From Styela clava (lineage: Eukaryota; Chordata; Ascidiacea; Stolidobranchia; Styelidae): a stretch of 64,000 nt of DNA. The position numbers and the translations under genes are program-made. Shown here piece after piece: positions 37,735 to 47,709 of this stretch. The stretch is from NCBI RefSeq assembly GCF_964204865.1, contig NC_135258.1, forward strand, positions 9,601,001 to 9,665,000. Reading direction: 5' to 3'. The number at the start of each line of letters is the position of its first letter. Position 1 is the first letter of the stretch. The notes beneath the pieces were generated by a model. That model had not been told where the DNA came from, searched no databases, and was given only the letters and a program-made list of their open reading frames with translations.

Positions 37735-38160
37735 AGTGTGGCGCATGGCTCGGCGATGTGGCGCATCGTGCTAAGCGTTAGGAATACGCTCGCCGCCGCA
37801 TCTTTGATTACCCTTCGTGAGATCGCAGGTTCGAATCCCATGCGGGGATGATCATGTGCGAGAGGATTGCAGGACTTCTCGCCGCCGTAGGGTGATTCAC
37901 GTAATCGCTGGTCGGTTACGGCTTCCTCCACTATCAAGTCCATGCTTCCGAAAAAAACAAATAACTGGCTGACTAATCCCATACCTGACCTGGACTGGTA
38001 ACCGGACGACAGGCCGTGGTTCGCCATATGATTAAGCTGTCGTATCGGATTTCCTCTCCCCGGGGATAAATATGTAAATCCTATCCTGTCATTACAGGCG
38101 CCTCGGCAGGTATGATCAGGGGGTTGCATGGTTTGTTGGTGCCGCTTGTTGCAGATTACC
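37735..38160 (+). repeat. tRNA-derived SINE
   Basis: The 5' part carries RNA polymerase III promoter boxes: A-box TGGCGCATCGTGC (37,759-37,771) and B-box GGTTCGAATCC (37,828-37,838), spaced as in a tRNA. A body of about 300 bp follows that recurs at 37.0-37.4, 38.4-38.5 and 61.7-61.9 kb. The 135-codon minus-strand frame across it is simply the antisense of the SINE (the B-box reads G-F-E-P). The ends are approximate. Confidence 0.75.
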
Positions 38161-38404
38161 AGAATATGTCGCTACTGTGCTTATAAATATCTGTGAATAA
38201 ATCTATATATATATTTGTGCATTTATATATTATTATTTTTAAACAACTCCCAAGGAAAGTGAAATCAAAGTCGTAACTAAAACTATCTCATGCCACCAAG
38301 CGGTCAGGAAAGTTGAAGGATCAATAAAAATCTGTAAACAGTCTTCATCGTCAGCCGCATTCTGTTAGCGCAAACATAGGATTTACAGAATTAGCTTAAA
38401 TATT

Positions 38405-38500
38405 TCTGTATTTTCCCCGGGGAAAAGAAAGACACAAGATGGCTTAGTTATATGGCGAACCACGGCATTTAGTCTGGGGAAGGAAGCCGTACCGTAGTGC
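38405..38500 (-). repeat. truncated SINE copy
   Basis: Contains CCCCGGGGAAAAGAAAG, TTAGTTATATGGCGAACCAC and GGCATTTAGTCTGG, matching the body of the 37.7 kb SINE in reverse orientation. Only about 95 bp remain. Confidence 0.6.
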
Positions 38501-38820
38501 AGGGCTATTCAGCTATTTTAACGAAGAAGATCCGCATACAAAACTTCAAAAATATTTGGGTCCGGTCTTTCCAGAAATTATATTTCGGCATCTTCGGCAG
38601 ATGCTTCATATCGCGTCATGCTTGTCTCAATAATAATCTAAATTAATCGTGAGTTTTTTGCTAAAATCTCTCCAATGCCATGGTTGAAATATTTTTCCTT
38701 TGATAAATCGAATTATTTTCTCCGGAGGAATTCAATGATGACGTTATTAGATTGACCTTTTTTGTAGTATTTTGCGCAACTTCATTGTACCGGTACTGTA
38801 TTATTATTACCGATATCGAG

Positions 38821-40378
38821 GGGTAGTTATAAAATGGCTATGTCCCATATGTCCGCTATGTCCCTACTAAAATGGCTATGTCCCTACTAAAATGGCTATG
38901 TCCCATCTGAAATTGCGACTCCGATATTTTCCTACTAAAACGACTATGTCCGCTATGTCCCTATTAAAATGGCTATGTCCCTACTAAAATGGCTATGTCC
39001 CATCTAAAATTGCGACTCCGATATTTTCCTACTAAAATGACTATGTCCGCTATGTCCCTACTAAAATGACTATGTCGGCTATGTCCCTACTAAAATGGCT
39101 ATGTCCGCTATATCCCTATTAAAATGGCTATGTCCCATCTAAAATTGTGACTCCGATATTTTCCTACTAAAATGACTATGTCCGCTATGTTCCTACTAAA
39201 ACGGCTATGTCCCTACTAAAATGGCTATGTCCCATCTAAAATTGCGACTCCGATATTTTCCTACTAAAATGACTATGTCCGCTATGTTCCTACTAAAACG
39301 GCTATGTCCCTACTAAAATGGCTATGTCCCATCTAAAATTGCGACTCCGATATTTTCCTACTAGAACGGCTATGTCCCTACTAAAATGGCTATGTCCCAT
39401 CTAAAATTGCGCCTTCGATATTTTCCTACTAAAATGACTATGTCCGCTATGTCCTTACTAAAATGGCTATGTCCGCTATATCCCTACTAAAATGGCTATG
39501 TCCTATCTAAAATTGCGACTCCGATATTTTCCTACTAAAATGAATATGTCCCTACTAAAATGACTATGTCCGCTATGTCCCTACTAAAATGGCTATGTCC
39601 GCTATATCCCTACTAAAATGGCTATGTCCCATCTAAAATTGCGACTCCGATATTTTCCTACTAAAATGACTATGTCCGCTATGTCCCTACTAAAATGGCT
39701 ATGTCCCTACTAAAATGGCTATGTCCCATCTAAAATTGCGACTCCGATATTTTCCTACTAAAATGACTATGTCCGCTATGTCCCTACTAAAATGGCTATG
39801 TCCCTACTAAAATGGCTATGTCCCATCTAAAATTGCGACTCCGATATTTTCCTACTAAAATGACTATGTCCCTACTAAAATGGCTATGTCCGCTATGTCC
39901 CTACTAAAATGGCTATGTCCCATCTAAAATTGCGACTCCGATATTTTCCTACTAAAATGACTATGTCCCTACTAAAATGGCTATGTCCGCTATGTCCCTA
40001 CTAAAATGGCTATGTCCCATCTAAAATTGCGACTCCGATATTTTCCTACTAAAATGACTATGTCCCTACTAAAATGGCTATGTCCCATCTAAAATTGCGA
40101 CTCCGATATTTTCTGACTATGTCCGCTATGTTCCTACTAAAATGACTATGTCCGCTATGTTCCTACTAAAACGGCTATGTCCCACTAAAATGGCTATGTC
40201 CCATCTAAAATTGCGACTCCAATATTTTCCTACTAAAATGACTATGTCCGTACTAAAATGGCTATGTCCCATCTAAAATTGCGACTCCGATATTTTCCTA
40301 ATAAAATGGCTATGTCCCTACTAAAATGGCTATTTCCGATATGTCCCTACTAAAATGGCTATGTCATCTACTACATTT
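38821..40378. repeat. left MULE terminus: higher-order tandem repeat array
   Basis: The array is built from three related modules. They are a 20-mer GGCTATGTCCCTACTAAAAT, a longer form containing GACTATGTCCGCTATGTCC, and a roughly 48-mer containing CATCTAAAATTGCGACTCCG and ATATTTTCCTACTAAAAT. They combine into higher-order units of roughly 75-125 bp, repeated more than a dozen times with small changes in module order. The end of the array (from about 40,330) is degenerate. Such subterminal arrays are candidate transposase-binding sites. Confidence 0.93.
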
Positions 40379-40514
40379 TTAATATAGCCATGCATATCTG
40401 AGAAAAAAAGCTAGTATATGTCTTGATGCAATTAAAATAAGTTTATTGCTTAGGCATATTAACGAATTGTGTCAAGGGCCGACTCTATCAAGGTCTACAT
40501 ATTTTTAATAGTCA

Positions 40515-42284
40515 TTAATGAAAAATTATATTTTTCGAGTCTTTCTCTTCCTTTTTCAATCCAGCTGTTTGTGATGGAGTTATTGTTTGCAATTTACCAT
40601 CAGTTGATGAACAAAGACGAGGAGGACATATATCAGGGGAAGACAACTGAACACGTTGTAAAAAATCTTTAAAATATTTATTTCGTTCGACTTCCGTCAT
40701 CAGCATCCAAGTGTATACGGACAACGAAAATTGGGCATATGGTCCGTACAACGTGTATGGCCCTTGCTTCAACAGTGCCTTTCTCACATCGGTATACGAC
40801 GACTTGATTATATCACCAAGCATGTGAATTAAATCAGGAAGTTTATGTTGTCTCCAATTGGCAACACATTTCAATACATGGTTTAAGGACTCGTTGTTGT
40901 TATTTGTCCACAGGTATCCATTTGTATGTGACTTTTTTTGCCAAATATTATTTTTAAATAACGGAAGAAATCTTGTTTTGAGGTATCCAACAATACCTTT
41001 GCACCTGGTTTTACAGTACGATACGACTTCTTCAGTCTTTGAATCAAACTCTTTTTCATTTTGGCAATGAAACAAACCGAAAACTTCACTAACAATTGAT
41101 CTCCGGAGGTTTTCACTGGTACCGACCTTATCCTTAAGATAATTTATTAAATTTTCCCTCATGTGTCTGCTGCAAAGGACATGAGTTGAATCCGGGAAAG
41201 AAGATGTGAAAGCACCGTGTAGGGCCGATTCGTCATCAGTACCAACGGTCAAGTTATCCAACTTTCTACCAAGTTTGGATTTTATGTTGGTAAAAAATTC
41301 TGTAAATGTGGATTTGTCAGATTTGTGGTGTAAAAATATAGGACCGAAAAACAATGGGTGTTCACCGGATTTACATGACAGCAAGGAAAGATTTTTGAAA
41401 ACTGTAACTGTGACGTAGACTCGTCCTAAATTGAAAGTTTTATCAATCCCAAGAATAGTTTTACCTGAGCAACAAAACCGCTTCAGATCCAAGCATTGCT
41501 CTTCAAAGAATAAAGTTACATTAACAGATTCCATTTTACTGTGGGTTACTTTTTGTACAAATTCGTTTGTTTGCGTCATGTTAATGACCTCTAATATCTC
41601 GTCAGCGTAATTTTTATGATATATTTTTATTCCTGCTCCCTGCTTTTTCTTTTTTTGATTGAACCTCGCATTTTCGATTTGTCTTAGATTTCTGGGGTTT
41701 TCCTCCGCATGTTGTTGAAGATTAACATAAAGTTTTTTTGCAGTAACGCCTTCACATTTAGATATAATATTTTCCATAACGTCTGTTGATGTTCTTATGT
41801 ACGCCTGTTGGTTTATCTTTGCATTTCCATGGGGTGTATGACCAGGAAATATGCCCTTGTATTCCACTACTGCCACATTCATACCAATGTGGCCATCGAT
41901 CCAAGTGATTCGTCGTTCATAGCCAGTCGGTTGCCGAGCATAATAACGTCCAATTCTCCATATTTCACTCGTTTTGGGTTGTGGCTCAATAACTGGATAT
42001 GACAGTTTTTTTCCGTGGCGCGATCTTATGCAAAATCTCCCCCCTTTCTCATAAATATATTTAACCTCGTCATTTTGAAGTAAATACAGAGCGGAGGTAT
42101 AATTGGTTTGTTTCCAGCTTCCGCAATCGTCTTCGAAAATTTGCTTCACTTTTTTCTCTTTTCTGCGTATGTTTTCGTTGTGATCAACTATGAAATAACA
42201 GTTGTTTTTCTCCCCCGTTGGTATTCTAGGACTAACTTTCACGGTTTTGTTTTTGAACATTTTCAACAATTCTGAAATACCCAA
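40515..42284 (-). CDS. MULE transposase, 589 aa
   Basis: Transposase for the surrounding element, expected to act in the nucleus by DDE-type cut-and-paste. The frame is open throughout. Catalytic-domain landmarks are GIDKTFNLGRVYV (Asp281), NLTVGTDDESAL (Asp350/351), then HVLCSRHMRENL (the Cys/His pair at 371/374 typical of MULEs) and TNNNNESLNHVLK (Glu465). The N-terminal 200 residues are basic and likely DNA-binding, and the C-terminal tail is Lys/Ser-rich. The listed Met may not be the true start. The same frame is open upstream for about 18 more residues (DEGWHKLPFGIFL and beyond), overlapping the 3' end of the PHD ORF in another frame. The full catalytic set and absence of stops suggest it may still be active. 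Confidence 0.9.
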   Translation of the reverse strand: MGISELLKMFKNKTVKVSPRIPTGEKNNCYFIVDHNENIRRKEKKVKQIFEDDCGSWKQTNYTSALYLLQNDEVKYIYEKGGRFCIRSRHGKKLSYPVIEPQPKTSEIWRIGRYYARQPTGYERRITWIDGHIGMNVAVVEYKGIFPGHTPHGNAKINQQAYIRTSTDVMENIISKCEGVTAKKLYVNLQQHAEENPRNLRQIENARFNQKKKKQGAGIKIYHKNYADEILEVINMTQTNEFVQKVTHSKMESVNVTLFFEEQCLDLKRFCCSGKTILGIDKTFNLGRVYVTVTVFKNLSLLSCKSGEHPLFFGPIFLHHKSDKSTFTEFFTNIKSKLGRKLDNLTVGTDDESALHGAFTSSFPDSTHVLCSRHMRENLINYLKDKVGTSENLRRSIVSEVFGLFHCQNEKEFDSKTEEVVSYCKTRCKGIVGYLKTRFLPLFKNNIWQKKSHTNGYLWTNNNNESLNHVLKCVANWRQHKLPDLIHMLGDIIKSSYTDVRKALLKQGPYTLYGPYAQFSLSVYTWMLMTEVERNKYFKDFLQRVQLSSPDICPPRLCSSTDGKLQTITPSQTAGLKKEEKDSKNIIFH

Positions 42285-42319
42285 GAAAATACCAAACGGA
42301 AGCTTATGCCAGCCCTCGT

Positions 42320-42706
42320 CTACAGTGTTTTGGTCAGCATTTGCTCCTGCTCAGCTATTTCTTTCAGGAATTTATATACATTTTTGGTATCAAAACTCAC
42401 ACGATCAATTTTTTTCATAACTCTTCTCATCGACACCTCGAAATCATAGCCATGGTCAAGAAAAACACAAGATTTACAATAGTAAGATAGATGTTTTTCT
42501 CCCCATTGTTGCCGTAATTCGGTTTCTATCCGGGCACAATCGAAATGGCACCAGCGTTCACAACCAGAACATTCAATGCAACCAGTTGAATAATCCAAAC
42601 CGCAAAACAAGCATTTGTATGATGACTGATACATACCTCGATCCGGCAGAAATGAAAAAAATCGTTGTGCCAGCGTCGACAAATACAACATGGTGCCAAC
42701 TCGCAA
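42320..42706 (-). CDS. PHD-finger ORF of the MULE
   Basis: A 128-residue frame with Cys/His spacing of a C4HC3 PHD finger: CLFC (32,35), C-I-E-C-S-G-C (43-49), W-C-H-F-D-C (His54, Cys57) and YYCKSC (77,80). A basic helical tail follows, ending MLTKTL. PHD fingers read histone tails, so this part may target or tether the transposase to chromatin. It ends where the transposase frame is already open, so a -1/+1 shift or a tiny intron could fuse the two into one protein. Equally, they may be two genes or a gene broken by one indel. The internal Met25 (MYQSSYK) is an alternative start. Confidence 0.7.
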   Translation of the reverse strand: MRVGTMLYLSTLAQRFFSFLPDRGMYQSSYKCLFCGLDYSTGCIECSGCERWCHFDCARIETELRQQWGEKHLSYYCKSCVFLDHGYDFEVSMRRVMKKIDRVSFDTKNVYKFLKEIAEQEQMLTKTL

Positions 42707-42935
42707 TAAAAAGATACCACACTCATGAATTTTCCCAGCATAAACAATAAATGTGTTTTGCTAAATAAATTCTAAATTATACGCAGTCCAACAAGCACTT
42801 TAAAAATGCTATCTTAATTTTTGATAATTTCCTTGTCTCTTTCTTCTTTACGGTATAGTCATACTATGTGGCAACGTTGGGAAAACTAGCTTGGAAATGT
42901 TCTTTGTGACGTCACTAATACGGAATATATATTTA

Positions 42936-43804
42936 CGGGGTGGTCCAAGGTTGTCGCCTCGCGGGTCACAAAATTACTTTTGCATTGTTCGCGGGCCACA
43001 ATAGTGCCACGAATAGGTAAACAGTGCAATACAAAACAAACACTTTTATTGTGCAAATACATAGTTATCACTCAGACATAGCCATCACAGGCTAATAGAA
43101 TCCGCATTCGATTTTTAGTTTTCTATGATGCCTACCGTGTTTCCGCGAAAATAAGACAGTGTCTTATTTCAATTTTCTTTCGAAAAATATCACTAGAGGT
43201 TATTTTCGGGGAATGTCTTATAATTTTATTCATCAAAAACAAAATTAGAAAGTACAGAATTAGGAGATTTTCAAATAAAAAAAAAAAATATTGAAACCGA
43301 TATCCATTTACTTAAATGACACGTTTTCCTCTCCCACACGTTTTAGATTAGGTAATCATTTATAACGTATGGGAGAGATTTCTTGCTATCGACCAGGTAA
43401 AAAAAAAATTCGCGTTATTGACTAGGTCTTATTGGGGAGGACTTATATTAAAATCAATCCTAAAATTTAGGCTAGGTCTTATTTTTAGGGTAGGTCTTAT
43501 TTTCGGCGAAACACGGTATATATATTGTTAGCATATATTCCCGAACAAAAAGATAGAAAGCCAGATAACGATTTAGACTGCCAAGCACATCATTCAACTT
43601 CGCTAGTTGCCTCAGCTAGCCATAACACTAGTCAATTCAGTGACATTATTGATGTAACAAAATGTCAAAAGTTTTTTCTATTTAATTTTATTACGAAACA
43701 ACACGAAATGCGATTTTTTGATTACTCTCCGAATGTGACGCGGGCCACAGATAATAAAGCGGCGGGCCACATGTGGCTTGCGTGCCTGGGTTTGGATCAC
43801 CTTG
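42936..43804. mobile_element. hAT-like insertion inside the MULE
   Basis: The left end CGGGGTGGTCCAAGG and the inverted right end CAAGGTGATCCAAACC resemble the hAT ends at 35.19 kb. Subterminal 'gcgggccaca' and 'cgggccacatgtggcttgcg' motifs are of the same type ('GTGGCCCGC'). The flanking 8 bp do not match convincingly, so the ends are approximate. About 380 bp of its length is a nested TA-flanked element. Confidence 0.6.
43135..43516. mobile_element. 382-bp TIR element nested in the hAT copy
   Basis: The inverted ends are CCGTGTTTCCGCGAAAATAA (left) and, on the other strand, CCGTGTTTCGCCGAAAATAA (right). Each is flanked by TA, as for Tc1/mariner-type insertion. Repeats of 'AAAATAAGAC', 'GTCTTATT' and 'TAGGTCTTATT' continue inward. 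It contains no transposase and is the innermost of three nested layers. Confidence 0.82.
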
Positions 43805-44074
43805 ATATCGACCTTATAGGTAAGTTTTAAACAAAATATTAACTACTACCATTCAATTTATTTTGACATTCTAGAATAGTTGATTTTAAAAATGTGCAAA
43901 TTTTAAATCAAAATTAGAACTTGAAAAATTGCATCTATAGTCTAGACTCTAGAATCTAGATACAAAGTAACAGTTGATTTGATGTTAATTTCAAAGTCTC
44001 TCTTCTTAACCCTACGTCACAATTGATTTTGTGGTGATGATCATGTTCGATATAAATCTATCAATTTTGATCCG

Positions 44075-45499
44075 ATATTCCAGACATAGCTATTTTAGTT
44101 GAAACTAATCGGAATCGCAATTTTAGAACATAGCCATTTAGGACTTTGCCATTTAAGTAGGGACATAGCCATTTTAGTAGAGATATAGACATTTCAGTAG
44201 GAATATAGCGGACATAGCCATTTTAGTAGGGACATAGCGGACATAGTCATTTTTAGTAGGAAAATATCGGAGTCGCAATTTTAGATGGGACATAGCCATT
44301 TTAGGAGGGACATAGCGGACATAGCCATTTTAGTAGGGACATAGCGGACATAGTCATTTTAGTAGGAAAATATCGGAGTCGCAATTTTAGATGGGACATA
44401 GCCATTTTAGTAGGGACATAGCGGACATAGCCATTTTAGTAGGGACATAGCGGACATAGTCATTTTAGTAGGAAAATATCGGAGTCGCAATTTTAGATGG
44501 GACATAGCCATTTTAGTAGGGACATAGCGGACATAGTCATTTTAGTAGGAAAATATCGGAGACGCAATTTTAGATGGGACATAGCCATTTTAGTAGGGAC
44601 ATAGCGGACATAGCCATTTTAGTAGGGATATAGCGGACATAGCCATTTCAGTAGGGACATAGCGGACATAGTCATTTTAGTAGGGACATAGCGGACATAG
44701 TCATTTTAGTAGGAAAATATCGGAGACGCAATTTTAGATGGGACATAGCCATTTTAGTAGGGACATAGTCATTTTAGTAGGAAAATATCGGAGTCGCAAT
44801 TTTAGATGGGACATAGCCATTTTAGTAGGGACATAGCGGACATAGTCATTTTAGTAGGGACATAGCGGACATAGTCATTTTAGTAGGAAAATATCGGAGA
44901 CGCAATTTTAGATGGGACATAGCCATTTTAGTAGGGACATAGCCATTTTAGTAGGAAAATAGCGGACATGGCCATTTTAGTAGGGACATAGCGGACATAG
45001 TCATTTTAGTAGGGAAATATCGGAGTCGCAATTTTAGATGGGACATAGCCATTTTAGTAGGGACATAACGGACATAGTCATTTTAGTAGGAAAATATCGG
45101 ATTCGCAATTTTAGATGGGACATAGCCATTTTAGTAGGGACATAGCGGACATAGTCATTTTAGTAGGAAAATATTGGAGTCGCAATTTTAGATGGGACAT
45201 AGCCATTTTAGTAGGGACATAGCGGACATAGCCATTTTAGTAGGGATATAGCGGACATAGCCATTTCAGTAGGGACATAGCCATTTTAGTAGGGATATAG
45301 CGGACATAGCCATTTCAGTAGGGACATAGCGGACATAGTCATTTTAGTAGGGACATAGCGGACATAGTCATTTTAGTAGGAAAATATCGGAGACGCAATT
45401 TTAGATGGGACATAGCCATTTTAGTAGGGACATAGCGGACATAGCCATTTTAGTAGGGACATAGCGGACATATGGGACATAGCCATTTTATAACTACCC
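44075..45499. repeat. right MULE terminus: inverted higher-order repeat array
   Basis: The same modules as the left array, in reverse complement (ATTTTAGTAGGGACATAGCC, GGACATAGCGGACATAGTC, and AATATCGGAGTCGCAATTTT with ATCGGAGACGCA variants). Module order differs from the left array away from the last 70 bp or so, while the outermost bases match closely. The ends are therefore kept alike while the interiors turn over. The inner edge (44,075-44,200) is degenerate. Confidence 0.93.
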
Positions 45500-45663
45500 A
45501 TATCGAGGGACAACATTGTTCAGACGTCTCCCAAAGGAGGGGTGTCTGATCATTAGTAAAATGGCTGAATGGGTTTCTCTGAAACAACACAATGTCATTC
45601 AATCTGTATATCGATACCGTAGTGTGAAATTCTTGGAAATTGGATAGTGTGCCGTACATAGTA

Positions 45664-47061
45664 CCGTAAAAGCGCCTAACTTTGGACAAAATTACCATAT
45701 TTTCAACAATAACTCGACAATTTATTGTCCAAACGACAGCAAAATTGATCGGTAAAAACATTCGTGCGGTAATTTACATTCCCTGCAAATTTCGGGTCAA
45801 TTAGACTATTTTTATTATTGAAATAATCTATTTTTCTTGCCATCTGACTGTTATCCTTCCTGCCCTAACTTTGGACAGTCATTTTCCTTACTGCGTAACG
45901 CGACTTACAGAGAGAAAGAGGCTTCCGACGCGGGTGGCGTACTCACGTCGCTGCGTGAAGATAAGACGCTCGATCGGCGTCGTAACGTAACATCTTTGTT
46001 CGTTATTTTCATTACATCAGATCAGTATAATAACACAACACGTTAGTCCTTTCAATCAGGAAATACATATACGTAAATATATCTGATGCAAATCGTTTTA
46101 ATCTACAATGAAATATTTTTAACGGGCTTGTATTGTAACTGTACTGTAAGTCTTTGAAATATTAATATTCTCGAGGATAGCTTTGTTGATGTTACGTTGT
46201 TATCTTTATTAGTGATAAATTTATATCAAACACACGGCGAACTCAATTGTAAAGTTAACTTAATCTTGTTAATTAACATTGAAATAGGTCGCAGGATTTT
46301 TGTTAGAAATTAAATTAATTTTTCACTTCGAGTGAATAAAATTCACCCAGGCTGTATTCAATACCTGTCATTTAGATTTCAAGGCATGAAATAATTGTTA
46401 AGTCAGTATACAGTGCCATATGGGCGTTGGAATTTTCTAGTTTTTATATATTCGATGTTTGACGTCGTCGATTAAGTAAGACATATATTCTCATTAATGT
46501 TATTTTGGCATACATTTACACATGGCCCGAACAAAATACAAAAATACCAGACTGGAACGCCCTTATCTAAACGGAAATTGTCAAGTTGGCGCCGTTATGT
46601 CGGGCGTCAAAATTCATTTCCGCGATGCAGTGTGACGTCGTCACGGAAGTGAGCGAAAAATGATCTACGTTAGGTTGACGTAACTTTCGACGCAGCGTGA
46701 AATCTTAATATTTTTACGAGATTTATAATTCAAACTTTGGGTTTTATTCAAATCTCGTACGACATCTTGCGATCACTCTGATAAATTATATACATTGTTA
46801 TCGCCCTCTCCCGAATAATGGTTTTTTGACGATGATAGCTCAAGTAGTAGCGGCGCTCTGCGCCGTTGAATACCGGGCAGTCATTTTTTAGTAATATTTT
46901 CATTTTTTGACCAAAAAAATATTTATGCAAAATTAAAAAAGTTAAGAATAGATTTATATATAACAGCGCTACCTATAATATTTTAAATTGGCAATATCCG
47001 ACGCCTTTTAGTCAAGATATAACTGTTCAAAATTTTTGTCCGAAGTTAGGCGCTTTTACGG
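45664..47061. mobile_element. 1.4-kb TIR element, non-autonomous
   Basis: The inverted termini are nearly identical over about 30 bp (CCGTAAAAGCGCCTAACTTT followed by GGACAAAA; one T/C difference). Each is bordered by TA (the surrounding GTAC may be part of the target). The internal 1.3 kb has no long frame. A stretch 'ccctaactttggacagtc' at 45,862-45,879 resembles the end motif again. TA flanks suggest a Tc1/mariner-class or related element. Confidence 0.75.
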
Positions 47062-47074
47062 TACCTACCTAATG

Positions 47075-47421
47075 TACTTCTAGTGGGCCTAGCATAACAA
47101 TAACAGCCTAGCATAACAATTTTTTCACCTGTCAATCGTAACCCCCAACCGACTACACCATCCAAAAATTACGTCACTACGACGTCACAATCATGTCATA
47201 GAGCTTATCAAAGTATACCTACGATCGCCCGAAATGGCATTTGCGCCAGCTATAAAAAACTTACTAACGACAGCTCTCTCATTTCGGGATCGCTGCGGCG
47301 AGAAAATGTGAAGAATAGCTTGCTCGGTCATACTGGTAGTGACGTCATTTTTGGATGGCGTAGTCAGGTGGGGGTTAGGATTGACACATGAGAAATTGTT
47401 ATGCTACGCCCTCTAGAAGTA
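47075..47421. mobile_element. 347-bp palindromic MITE
   Basis: Long inverted repeats: the outer TACTTCTAG(T/A)GGGC(C/G)TAGCATAACA segment, then AACCCCCA(A/C)C and CCATCCAAAAAT(T/G)ACGTCAC on the left. All recur in reverse on the right. The left arm contains an extra tandem 'CAGCCTAGCATAACA' copy. It has no coding capacity and lies about 290 bp upstream of the brms1-like start codon. Confidence 0.75.
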
Positions 47422-47709
47422 GGTTAGGTACAAAACTACATGAGACCCCGAAACTACACAAGACCCAATTGTTATGCTACGCTCACTAGAATTGCTACAC
47501 GAGACCCGACAGCATTAAAGTCAGTCGGACAGTGACATTAGTACCGGCATCAACAGGATGTTCTTGAATTTTCAAATGAACGAAATCATCTATTCAGTAT
47601 TTAAGCTTGTTTCTGCTTTTTACTGTTTCAGGCTAAGATCTGCCTTTTTGCAGTTATGAATATAGGGCTAGGAGTTTATTGTGACTTACATATCTAATTC
47701 AACCTCGTA

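Larger units (their letters stand above)
34936..38812. other. intergenic region of nested repeats
   Basis: No host gene is visible. Around the 616-bp hAT element, two loosely inverted segments (about 35,105-35,160 'ggaaaatttcgccgcataggaaat', and 35,885-35,950 on the opposite strand) suggest it landed inside an older inverted-repeat element. 36.0-37.0 kb holds nothing I recognise. SINE copies and a hAT MITE fill 37.0-38.5 kb. Confidence 0.55.
38821..45499 (-). mobile_element. complete Mutator-like element (MULE), 6.7 kb
   Basis: Both ends begin GGGTAGTTATAAAATGGCTA, read inward, and are flanked by a perfect 8-bp duplication ATATCGAG (38,813-38,820 and 45,500-45,507). The termini extend inward as inverted arrays of about 1.55 kb (left) and 1.4 kb (right), built from tandem repeats of the same family. 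The minus strand encodes an intact MULE transposase and, upstream, a PHD-finger ORF. A second transposon (42.94-43.80 kb), itself hit by a third, lies between the genes and the right terminus. Identical target duplications, an intact transposase and well-matched ends suggest fairly recent movement. Confidence 0.93.
45508..47709. other. region between MULE and brms1-like gene
   Basis: Occupied mainly by two TIR elements (45,664-47,061 and 47,075-47,421), then about 290 bp leading to the brms1-like start codon. The last part contains further fragments of the second MITE's end (GTTATGCTACGCTCACTAGA, about 47,470). The promoter of the brms1-like gene must lie here or within the MITEs; no core element is obvious. 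Confidence 0.5.

Noticed and set aside
37722-38129. 135-codon minus-strand open frame
   Set aside because: It is the antisense of a tRNA-derived SINE; its G-F-E-P segment is the reversed B-box. No splice sites or family match.
38821-40378. Regularly repeated units resembling a CRISPR array
   Set aside because: The units abut and vary as modules of one tandem family, with no unique spacers, and the same array recurs inverted at the other end of a transposon in a eukaryotic genome.
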